This document shows, one piece after another, positions 1 to 5,481 of a DNA stretch of 8,610 nucleotides. Source of the DNA: Oscillospiraceae bacterium (lineage in GTDB: Bacteria; Bacillota; Clostridia; Oscillospirales; Oscillospiraceae). Below the pieces are notes generated by a model. That model saw only the letters and a list, made by a program, of their open reading frames with translations. It was not told the origin of the DNA and searched no databases. The position numbers and the translations under genes were made by a program. Every line of letters begins with the position of its first letter. The first letter of the stretch is position 1. The stretch lies in assembly GCA_017409645.1 (NCBI GenBank), contig JAFQSI010000318.1, forward strand, positions 1 to 8,610. The letters run 5' to 3'.

Positions 1-2
1 CC

Positions 3-536
3 GAGCCTGAAAAGAAGACCGCCGCCGAGCCCAAGACCGGCCGGAAGCTGGACGGCTTCTTCTACACCTGCATGGCCGGCGTCGCCGCCGTGTCCGTGGC
101 CGCCACGCTGCTGATCGGCTCCATGACCGGCGGCAGCACCCCCGCCCCCGGTTCCCCCGACGGCGGTGTCTCCGGTGAGACTGTCTCCGAGTCCCTGCAG
201 GAGCTGGAGCGGGAGAACGCCGAGCTGCGGGCCAAGGTCGAGCAGCAGAAGATGCAGATCCTGGACCTGCAGAACGACCTGATGACCCTGATGGGCAGCG
301 AGGAGTACCTGTCCACCATGACCACCGATCCCGACGAGTCCAACGAGGTCCTGGACGCCCAGCTGAAGGCCCTGGACACCCTGGCTCAGATCCAGGATGC
401 CTACGCCAACAACGACCTGGAGACTCTGGAGGCGCTGATCCCCGAGATGGACGCCCAGCTGAAGTACCTGACCCCCGACGCGCTGAACAACTACTACCTG
501 ATCCTGGAGTACATGGAGCAGCCCAGCAACGGCTGA
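3..536 (+). CDS. Membrane-anchored coiled-coil protein, unknown function (5' partial)
   Basis: The frame is open from the first full codon of the window, so the start lies upstream and only the last 177 residues are visible. The first Met in frame (position 72) falls inside the membrane segment and is unlikely to be the true start. Visible order: a charged Lys/Glu/Pro-rich stretch (residues 1-18, presumably cytosolic); one hydrophobic helix (about 19-41, FFYTCMAGVAAVSV onward); a Gly/Pro/Ser linker (about 42-55); a heptad-like Glu/Leu/Gln-rich coiled coil (about 57-100, containing ELERENAELRAKVEQQK); and an acidic, probably helical C-terminal region. By the positive-inside rule the coiled coil would lie outside the membrane. 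I recognise no family. Codon use is strongly GC-ending like serS and nfnAB, so it looks native. No terminator with a U-tract follows; the hairpin repeat at 554-691 is next. Confidence 0.75.
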   Translation, partial: EPEKKTAAEPKTGRKLDGFFYTCMAGVAAVSVAATLLIGSMTGGSTPAPGSPDGGVSGETVSESLQELERENAELRAKVEQQKMQILDLQNDLMTLMGSEEYLSTMTTDPDESNEVLDAQLKALDTLAQIQDAYANNDLETLEALIPEMDAQLKYLTPDALNNYYLILEYMEQPSNG

Positions 537-553
537 ACCACAACATTCTTCCA

Positions 554-691
554 GTAGGGGAGGGTCATGACCCTCCCGCCGAAAATCGGAAGGGGTTTCG
601 GATTTCCCGCAGGGAAATAACCCAATGTTCGCCTGACGGCGAAGGGATTTTGCTTCACAAAATCCCCGGGAGGGTCATGACCCTCCCCTAC
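554..691 (+). repeat. Hairpin-rich palindromic intergenic element, copy 1
   Basis: A 138-bp non-coding element has 24-bp perfect inverted terminal arms (554-577 and 668-691), each starting or ending in GTAG/CTAC and each containing a perfect 20-bp self-palindrome (558-577, 668-687). Between the arms lie four further stem-loops: 579-601 (CCGAAA/TTTCGG), 602-618 (ATTTCCC/GGGAAAT), 628-643 (TTCGCC/GGCGAA) and 644-666 (GGGATTTTG/CAAAATCCC). The interior aligns with copy 2 at 4237-4369 in the same orientation. There is no coding capacity, no clear target-site duplication and no U-tract. It resembles a non-autonomous MITE or REP-like element, or a structured RNA. It fills most of the gap upstream of serS. 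Confidence 0.85.
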
Positions 692-706
692 AGTATTCTA
701 TACAAT
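677..706 (+). promoter_or_regulatory. Possible weak serS promoter
   Basis: ATGACC (677-682, 4 of 6 matches to TTGACA) is followed after 18 bp by TACAAT (701-706, 5 of 6 matches to TATAAT). The -35 would lie inside the right arm of the hairpin repeat. The predicted transcription start (about 713) nearly abuts the ribosome binding site, giving a very short leader, so this is only a candidate. I see no T-box leader. Confidence 0.25.
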
Positions 707-730
707 ATGTCATGAAAAGGAGTATCCATC

Positions 731-2062
731 ATGCTTGACATCAGAAAGATCAAGGAAAATCCCGACGCAGTCAAGGCCGGTCTGAAGGCCAAGGAAGTCG
801 ACTGCGACGCCATCGTGGACAAGATCCTGGAGCTGGATGTCCAGGTCCGCGGTCTGAAGACCTCCACCGAAACCAAGACCGCCCAGAAGAACAAGATCTC
901 CAAGGGCAACGGCAAGCTCTTCGGCATGAAGAAGGGCCTGGAGAAGAAGGGCGAGTCCACCGCCGAGGTCGACGCCCAGATCGCCGCCAACATGGCCGCC
1001 GTCGCTGAGATCGACGCCGCCATTGAGGGCGACAAGGCCACCCTGAAGACCCTCGAGGCCGAGCTGTACACCAACATGCTGTCCCTGCCCAACCTGCCCG
1101 ACGCAGATCTGCTGCCCGGCGGCAAGGAGAACAACGAGCCCCTGCGCTACATCGGCGAGAAGCACAGCTTTGACTTCGAGCCCAAGCACCATGTGGACCT
1201 GTGCCAGGACCTGGGCCTGATCGACTACGAGCGGGGCGTCAAGCTGGCAGGCGGCGGCAACTGGATGTACACCGGCATGGGCGCCCGGCTGGAGTGGGCC
1301 CTGCTGAACTACTTCATCGACACCCACACCGCCGATGGCTACGACTTCATCCTGCCCCCCCACATGCTGGAGTACCAGTGCGGCGTCACTGCGGGCCAGT
1401 TCCCCAAGTTCGCCGACGAGGTCTTCAAGATCGCCAACCATCCCACCGAGGGCGGCACCTTCTACATGCTGCCCACCGCCGAGGCCGCTCTGGCCTCCGT
1501 CTACCGTGACGAGATCCTGACCGAGGCCGATCTGCCCAAGAAGTTCTTCGCCTACACCCCCTGCTTCCGCCGGGAGGCCGGCTCCCACCGTGCCGACGAG
1601 CGCGGCATGGTCCGCGGCCACCAGTTCAACAAGGTGGAGATGTTCCAGTTCACCACCCCCGAGGGCTCCGACGAGGCCTTCGAGGAGCTGGTCAAGAAGG
1701 CCGAGAATCTGGTGGCCGGTCTGGGTCTGCACTTCCGCACCGTGAAGCTGGCCGCAGGCGACTGCTCCGCCTCCATGGCCCGGACCTACGACATCGAGAT
1801 CCTGATCCCCTCCATGAACGGCTACAAGGAAGTCTCCTCCGTAAGTAACGCCCGGGACTACCAGGCCCGCCGGGGCAACATCCGCTACCGCCGCGCCGAC
1901 GGCAAGCTGGACTTCGTCCACACCCTCAACGGCTCCGGCCTGGCAACCAGCCGCATCTTCCCCGCCATCGTCGAGCAGAACCAGCGCGCCGACGGCTCCA
2001 TCGTCGTCCCCGAGGTCCTGAGAAAGTACCTGGGCGGCATTGAGGTTATTGAGAAGAAGTAA
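731..2062 (+). CDS. serS: Serine--tRNA ligase (seryl-tRNA synthetase)
   Basis: This cytosolic class II synthetase charges tRNA-Ser with serine using ATP. At 443 residues it has normal family length. The N-terminal helical tRNA-binding arm spans about residues 1-118, rich in Lys/Glu/Ala. The catalytic core follows: a TAE serine-site motif (249-251), motif 2 (FRREAGSHRADERG, about 279-292, then HQFNKVE to 303), the SSVSN segment (369-373) and motif 3 (NGSGLATSR, 400-408). The ATG is preceded by AAAGGAG (715-721), 9 nt upstream. The motif 2 loop differs from the common EAGS-x-GRDTRG form, SSVSN replaces the usual SSCSN, and the TAE is followed by AALAS rather than VPLT, suggesting a divergent SerRS clade or a second serS. 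No terminator follows; the TIR gene starts 33 nt downstream. Confidence 0.96.
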   Translation: MLDIRKIKENPDAVKAGLKAKEVDCDAIVDKILELDVQVRGLKTSTETKTAQKNKISKGNGKLFGMKKGLEKKGESTAEVDAQIAANMAAVAEIDAAIEGDKATLKTLEAELYTNMLSLPNLPDADLLPGGKENNEPLRYIGEKHSFDFEPKHHVDLCQDLGLIDYERGVKLAGGGNWMYTGMGARLEWALLNYFIDTHTADGYDFILPPHMLEYQCGVTAGQFPKFADEVFKIANHPTEGGTFYMLPTAEAALASVYRDEILTEADLPKKFFAYTPCFRREAGSHRADERGMVRGHQFNKVEMFQFTTPEGSDEAFEELVKKAENLVAGLGLHFRTVKLAAGDCSASMARTYDIEILIPSMNGYKEVSSVSNARDYQARRGNIRYRRADGKLDFVHTLNGSGLATSRIFPAIVEQNQRADGSIVVPEVLRKYLGGIEVIEKK

Positions 2063-2095
2063 TTCCCAGATCCCATACCGAAAGAAGGTGATTCT

Positions 2096-2803
2096 TTGGC
2101 GGATGTATTTATCAGCTACAGTTCCAAAGATGCAGCAAGCGCGAATTATCTGCTGAAAACGCTTGAGAGCATGTATCTCACCTGTTGGATGGCTCCGCGC
2201 GACATCCCGGCAGGAGACAATTTCGCGGATGTGATCCCGGCGGCCATGCGCAGTTCCAAGGTTTTTCTGGTCCTGGTGTCCCGGAATTCCCAGAACTCCC
2301 CGCAGGTCCTCAATGAGCTGGCCTTCGCTTCCACCATCAAAATCCCCCGCTTCTCCGTACAGCTTGATGATCTGCCTCTGAAAAATTCTTTCCATTACCA
2401 CATCCCGGCTGCCAACCGGTTCGACGGAGCCGGACGCCTGGTGGCCGCCTCCAGTGAGATCGTCTCCCGGCTCCACCAGGAAATCCGCAAAGGACAGCCG
2501 GAACCGTTGGAAAGCCCGGAAGAGGCCCATCAGCGTAATGAAGCACACCTGCGCAAGGTAGCCCCTCAATCTTGGTGCCTGTTGGTGGCAGTCGCTGCCG
2601 CCATTCTGATCCTGATCGGCTGTCTGGCTTTGATGCTGAAGCTCTTCGATCTGGCAGACTTTCGGCGTTATCTGACCTATGTGATCATCCTTGGAATTGT
2701 GATGGCCATGCTGGTCCGGACATCGCTCTTTCAGGAAGAATCGGCTTTTTACCAGGCGGTCCTGAAATTGCTCCGACTCATCAATCGTTTGCCGTTTCCA
2801 TAA
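2096..2803 (+). CDS. TIR-domain protein with two C-terminal transmembrane helices
   Basis: The 235-residue protein has an N-terminal TIR domain (about 1-112): box 1 VFISYSSKD (4-12), the box 2/BB-loop region WMAPRDIPAGDNF (31-43), and SPQVLNELAFA (68-78) with Glu74 in the position expected for the NADase catalytic glutamate. A charged linker (about 113-156) leads to two hydrophobic helices (about 160-182 and 192-208) and a short basic tail, so the TIR domain is probably tethered to the cytosolic face of the membrane. The start is TTG; AAGAAGGTGA (2082-2091) sits just upstream, and no in-frame ATG precedes the VFISYS strand. Bacterial TIR domains often cleave NAD+ or make cyclic ADP-ribose-type signals in phage defence; that role here is inference. 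It lies 33 nt after serS and 28 nt before a paralogue, with more A/T-ending codons than the flanking genes. Confidence 0.88.
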   Translation: MADVFISYSSKDAASANYLLKTLESMYLTCWMAPRDIPAGDNFADVIPAAMRSSKVFLVLVSRNSQNSPQVLNELAFASTIKIPRFSVQLDDLPLKNSFHYHIPAANRFDGAGRLVAASSEIVSRLHQEIRKGQPEPLESPEEAHQRNEAHLRKVAPQSWCLLVAVAAAILILIGCLALMLKLFDLADFRRYLTYVIILGIVMAMLVRTSLFQEESAFYQAVLKLLRLINRLPFP

Positions 2804-2831
2804 CGCAAATCCAACGGAAAGGTCATAACAA

Positions 2832-3518
2832 ATGGAAGACGTCTATATCAGCTGCACCCCAACGGACGCAGCTGCCGCCAAGCGTTTCTGCAGCGATCTG
2901 GAAGCAAGCGGGATCCGCTGCCGTGTCTGCATTGCAGATCCTTCCGCCCGGCCGGCTTCCACGGGCAGGATCCCCCCTGTCCTTCTTTATACAAGGATCT
3001 ATGTTCCCCTGGTGTCCCGCCATTCGCTTTCCTCTGCCGTTATGAAGAATGAGTTGTACTGGGCAACCGAGGAATACATCCCCATATTCCCCGTCCATCT
3101 GGACAAAGCGCCCCTGAACGATTCCTTCAGCTTCTATCTCGGCACAAAACAGTGGATATCGGTAAAACGGAGCCTTGGCACCGCTTCCAAAAAACTGTGC
3201 CGTGTGATCCGGGATGAGCTGGAGCCGCAGCAGAAAAAAACCGCAGAGCCTGCGGACAACAGCGAGAAGGAGACGAACAGACTCATCATCCGGGCCATGC
3301 TTTGCATTGGATGCGTCCTGGCCTACCTGATCATCAGCACAGTATTGTCCTCGCTGATGTGGGATACGCATTACAGCCTGTTCTGGAATATTGACGCGGT
3401 CCTGGGCCTTGCCGTGTGCGTGATCATCTTTTTCATCATGGCACCGATGTATGGCGGTTACAAGGTGTTTCTGCGTACGATCGCAGAAAAGCTGCGGGAT
3501 GCATTCCGCGGCGAATAA
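2832..3518 (+). CDS. Degenerate TIR-like protein with two C-terminal transmembrane helices
   Basis: This 228-residue paralogue of the upstream TIR protein aligns without gaps over about the first 100 residues. Shared positions include D3-V4, I6-S7, D12-A13-A14, V61-S62-R63, N73-E74-L75, I83-P84, L90-D91, P94-L95 and S98-F99. The candidate catalytic Glu is again residue 74. Box 1 is altered (VYISCTPTD) and the box 2 Arg-Asp/Gly motif is absent: residues 31-52 are Pro/Ser/Arg-rich and unrelated to the neighbour's. Two membrane helices follow (about 151-175 and 184-207), with a basic tail. ATG has GGAAAGG (2816-2822) upstream. NADase activity is doubtful; it may be a regulatory or scaffolding partner, or a decaying copy, but the frame is fully open. 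It is likely co-transcribed with the first TIR gene, 28 nt upstream. Confidence 0.8.
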   Translation: MEDVYISCTPTDAAAAKRFCSDLEASGIRCRVCIADPSARPASTGRIPPVLLYTRIYVPLVSRHSLSSAVMKNELYWATEEYIPIFPVHLDKAPLNDSFSFYLGTKQWISVKRSLGTASKKLCRVIRDELEPQQKKTAEPADNSEKETNRLIIRAMLCIGCVLAYLIISTVLSSLMWDTHYSLFWNIDAVLGLAVCVIIFFIMAPMYGGYKVFLRTIAEKLRDAFRGE

Positions 3519-3527
3519 ACAAACGTA

Positions 3528-3551
3528 TGCTGGCCGGATACCCCGGCAGCA
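3528..3551 (+). other. Hairpin after the TIR genes
   Basis: TGCTG(G)CCGG pairs with CCGGCAGCA across a 5-nt loop, with one bulged G. It lies 10 nt after the second TIR stop codon. No U-tract follows, so it is at best a weak terminator or an mRNA 3'-end stabiliser. Confidence 0.35.
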
Positions 3552-3591
3552 TCCATGGAAGAATACATATTATGAAAGATCAAACGCGGTA

Positions 3592-3621
3592 TTCCCAGTG
3601 ATTCATTCATAATTGTATATT
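3592..3621 (+). promoter_or_regulatory. Possible mscL promoter
   Basis: TTCCCA (3592-3597, 4 of 6 matches) and TATATT (3616-3621, 5 of 6 matches) are separated by 18 bp in an AT-rich stretch before mscL. The predicted start is near 3628, just ahead of AGAAAGGA (3631-3638), so the leader would be short. The -35 match is poor. Confidence 0.28.
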
Positions 3622-3648
3622 TGAAATCACAGAAAGGAACATAACATT

Positions 3649-4110
3649 ATGAGCAAAATCAAGCCCTCCTGGTGGGATGAGTTCGTGGCCTTTGCCGTGA
3701 AGGGCAACGCCATGGCACTGGCCGTTGGTACCATCATCGGCGCCGCCTTCTCCACCATCACCAAGTCCCTGACCGACGACGTCATCATGCCCATCATCGC
3801 CATCTTCATGGGCGGCATCGACTTCAGCGAGCTGAAGATCACCCTGCCCCGGCTGTTCGGCGAGCCCGTCCTGGATGAGGCCGGCAACGAGATCCTGAAC
3901 ACCCTGAACTACGGCAACTTCATCTCCGCCGTCATCAACTTCGCCATCCTGGCCCTGGTTGTCTTCTTCCTGGTCAAGGGCCTGAACAAGATGGCCGAGA
4001 TCGGCAAGAAGAAGGAGGAGGAGGCCCCCGCCGAGGAGCCCGCTCCCCCCGAGCCCTCCCCCGAGGAAGTCCTGCTGACCGAGATCCGCGACCTGCTGAA
4101 GAACAAGTAA
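3649..4110 (+). CDS. mscL: Large-conductance mechanosensitive channel MscL
   Basis: MscL forms a homopentameric membrane pore that opens under membrane tension and releases solutes during osmotic downshock. At 153 residues it is close to the usual 130-150. It shows the amphipathic N-terminus (SKIKPSWWDEFVAFAVKG), TM1 (about 18-46, NAMALAVGTIIGAAFSTI and the conserved DDVIMP end), a periplasmic loop (about 52-86), TM2 (about 88-112, YGNFISAVINFAILALVVFF) and a C-terminal helix (SPEEVLLTEIRDLL, 137-150). Between TM2 and the last helix lies a basic then Glu/Pro/Ala-rich linker (about 119-136), somewhat long for the family. ATG is preceded by AGAAAGGA. Codon use is strongly C/G-ending, unlike the TIR genes just upstream. 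A strong terminator follows directly, so it ends its transcription unit. Confidence 0.96.
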   Translation: MSKIKPSWWDEFVAFAVKGNAMALAVGTIIGAAFSTITKSLTDDVIMPIIAIFMGGIDFSELKITLPRLFGEPVLDEAGNEILNTLNYGNFISAVINFAILALVVFFLVKGLNKMAEIGKKKEEEAPAEEPAPPEPSPEEVLLTEIRDLLKNK

Positions 4111-4121
4111 ACAAGAAATTT

Positions 4122-4156
4122 GTCCACAGACTTTTCAAAGTCTGTGGACTTTTTTT
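4122..4156 (+). terminator. Rho-independent terminator of mscL
   Basis: GTCCACAGACTTT pairs perfectly with AAAGTCTGTGGAC (13 bp, minimal TC loop) and is followed by seven T residues. It begins 12 nt after the mscL stop codon. Confidence 0.95.
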
Positions 4157-4173
4157 ACGCTCTGCAAATAACC

Positions 4174-4199
4174 GTAGGGAACGCCGTCCCCGGCGTTCC
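4174..4199 (+). repeat. Solo terminal arm of the GTAGGG element family
   Basis: GTAG plus GGAACGCC/GGCGTTCC (8-bp stem, 6-nt loop) matches the layout of the terminal arms of the full elements: GTAG followed at once by a GG-starting hairpin. No matching CTAC-ended partner lies before the next element, which starts 38 nt downstream. It is probably a remnant or a minimal copy. Confidence 0.6.
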
Positions 4200-4236
4200 A
4201 TCAGGCTGTCGAAGAACCTATATTTCTGAGCGCACC

Positions 4237-4369
4237 GTAGGGGCGACCCTCGGTCGCACGCCGAAAAACAGCGTTTTTCGGATTTTCCGAAGGAAAATAA
4301 GCCTGTTTTCGCCTTACGGCGACAGATTTTGCTTTACAAAATCTGCGGGCGATCAAGGATCGCCCCTAC
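4237..4369 (+). repeat. Hairpin-rich palindromic intergenic element, copy 2
   Basis: This 133-bp element is homologous to copy 1. The arms 4237-4257 and 4349-4369 are inverted repeats (18 of 21 matching), each also folding on itself: GCGACC/GGTCGC on the left, GCGATC/GATCGC on the right. Four inner stem-loops occur in the same order as copy 1: 4261-4281 (CCGAAAAA/TTTTTCGG), 4282-4298 (ATTTTCC/GGAAAAT), 4309-4322 (TCGCC/GGCGA) and 4323-4345 (CAGATTTTG/CAAAATCTG). It lies between the mscL terminator and a second terminator, with no ORF worth calling. Confidence 0.85.
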
Positions 4370-4392
4370 GAGTACCTTTTTCGTCACGCTGC

Positions 4393-4429
4393 GGCACGCC
4401 GCTTTCAAAGCGGCGTGCCTTTGCTTTTT
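4393..4429 (+). terminator. Rho-independent terminator
   Basis: GGCACGCCGCTTT pairs with AAAGCGGCGTGCC over up to 13 bp with a minimal loop, followed by TTTGCTTTTT. The U-rich tail is on the + strand only. No gene lies between it and the mscL terminator, so it is either a backup terminator or the end of a transcript from the repeat region. Confidence 0.8.
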
Positions 4430-4460
4430 CAGGAGCGTTTGTGAAAAAAGGATAGAATCA

Positions 4461-4497
4461 GGACATTTTTACCGAATATTTTGTAAGTAAAAAATCC
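4461..4497 (+). promoter_or_regulatory. Imperfect AT-rich inverted repeat upstream of the nfnAB promoter
   Basis: TTTTTAC (4466-4472) and GTAAAAA (4487-4493) form a 7-bp inverted repeat with a 14-nt centre. Outer GGAC/TCC bases extend it imperfectly. It sits about 20 bp upstream of the -35 box and could be an activator site or an UP-like AT-rich element. No known operator is recognised. Confidence 0.25.
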
Positions 4498-4516
4498 GTT
4501 CCAAATAGAATTCTTT

Positions 4517-4545
4517 TTGACAAATCCTGCCGGAGAGACTATAAT
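4517..4545 (+). promoter_or_regulatory. Consensus sigma-A promoter of nfnAB
   Basis: TTGACA (4517-4522) and TATAAT (4540-4545) both match consensus in full, with the ideal 17-bp spacer, in an AT-rich region. The expected transcription start near 4552 gives a leader of about 60 nt. AGAAAGGA (4596-4603) precedes the nfnA ATG by 10 nt. Confidence 0.92.
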
Positions 4546-4613
4546 AATCAGTGGAGTATCAATATATTTGCATCGAATACCATATCATTCTTTGAAGAAA
4601 GGAATCATACCTT

Positions 4614-5468
4614 ATGTACAAGATCGTGCGCAAAAAGGATCTCAACGCCAGCGTCTGTCTGCTGGAGATCGAGGCCCCCTTCGTGGCCCGCAAGGCCCAG
4701 GCCGGCCAGTTCATCATTTTCCGCATCGATGAGATGGGTGAGCGTGTTCCCCTGACCATCGCCGGCTACGACCGGGAGAAGGGCACTGTTACCATCATTT
4801 TCCAGAAGGTGGGCTTCTCCACCATCGCCCTGGGCAATCTGAACGAGGGCGACTACATCCGCGACTTCGTCGGCCCCCTGGGCCGTCCCACCCACACCGA
4901 GGGCGTCAAGCGCGTCTGCGTGGTGGGCGGCGGCGTGGGCTGCGCCATCGCCCTGCCCTCCGCTGCGGCCTTCAAGGAGGCCGGTGCCGAGGTCGACGTC
5001 ATCGTCGGCTTCCGCAACAAGGACATCGTCATCCTGGAGGACGAGTTCCGCGCCGTGGCTGACAACATGTACCTGATGACCGACGACGGCTCCTACGGCG
5101 AGCAGGGCTTCGTCACCGTCAAGCTCGACGAGCTGCTGAAGGCAGGCCGGGAGTACGACGCCGTTCTGGCCATCGGCCCCATCCCCATGATGAAGTTCGT
5201 CTGCAAGACCACCGAGCCCTACGGCGTCAAGACCATGGTTTCCCTGAACCCCATCATGGTCGACGGCACCGGCATGTGCGGCGGCTGCCGCGTCACCGTC
5301 GGCGGCGAGGTCAAGTTCGCCTGCGTCGACGGCCCCGAGTTCGACGGCCACAAGGTGGACTTCGCCGAGCTGATGAGCCGCAACGCCACCTACCGCCCCC
5401 GCGAAGCTGAAGTTACCGAAACCCACGCCTGCCGCATGGACGCCATGGGCAAGGCTCTGATCAAGTAA
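4614..5468 (+). CDS. nfnA: NfnAB electron-bifurcating transhydrogenase, small subunit (NAD-binding)
   Basis: NfnAB reversibly couples reduced ferredoxin plus NADH to the reduction of two NADP+ by flavin-based electron bifurcation in the cytosol. This 284-residue subunit has the length of the family of sulfide dehydrogenase/dihydroorotate dehydrogenase electron-transfer proteins. Visible: an N-terminal FAD-binding beta barrel with ERVPLTIAG (43-51), the NAD-binding fold with VCVVGGGVGCAIALP (101-115), and the C-terminal [2Fe-2S] loop DGTGMCGGCR...C. Cys222, Cys225 and Cys237 are cluster ligands, and Asp217 matches the unusual aspartate ligand reported for NfnA. NfnB follows 13 nt downstream, which favours NfnA over PyrK. 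A stand-alone HydG/SudB-type subunit is the alternative name. Expression is likely strong from the consensus promoter at 4517-4545. Confidence 0.93.
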   Translation: MYKIVRKKDLNASVCLLEIEAPFVARKAQAGQFIIFRIDEMGERVPLTIAGYDREKGTVTIIFQKVGFSTIALGNLNEGDYIRDFVGPLGRPTHTEGVKRVCVVGGGVGCAIALPSAAAFKEAGAEVDVIVGFRNKDIVILEDEFRAVADNMYLMTDDGSYGEQGFVTVKLDELLKAGREYDAVLAIGPIPMMKFVCKTTEPYGVKTMVSLNPIMVDGTGMCGGCRVTVGGEVKFACVDGPEFDGHKVDFAELMSRNATYRPREAEVTETHACRMDAMGKALIK

Positions 5469-5481
5469 GGAGGAGCAAAAC

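Noticed and set aside
554..691. CRISPR or T-box interpretation of the hairpin region before serS
   Set aside because: There are no direct repeats with spacers and no T-box specifier or antiterminator pattern; the same sequence recurs at 4237-4369, away from any synthetase gene.
710..2569. A 619-codon open frame on the - strand across serS and the first TIR gene
   Set aside because: It is a shadow of strongly GC3-biased genes; the protein is low-complexity Gly/Val/Leu/Gln-rich with no recognisable domain, while the + strand encodes clear SerRS and TIR motifs.
3571..3600. A nine-codon ATG ORF before mscL as a leader peptide
   Set aside because: No ribosome binding site, no codon pattern suggesting attenuation, and no terminator/antiterminator structure beside it.
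4438..4450. TTTGTGAAAAAA as a Rex (redox repressor) site upstream of nfnAB
   Set aside because: Only one half-site resembles Rex; no matching inverted half follows at the right spacing, and it is about 70 bp upstream of the -35.
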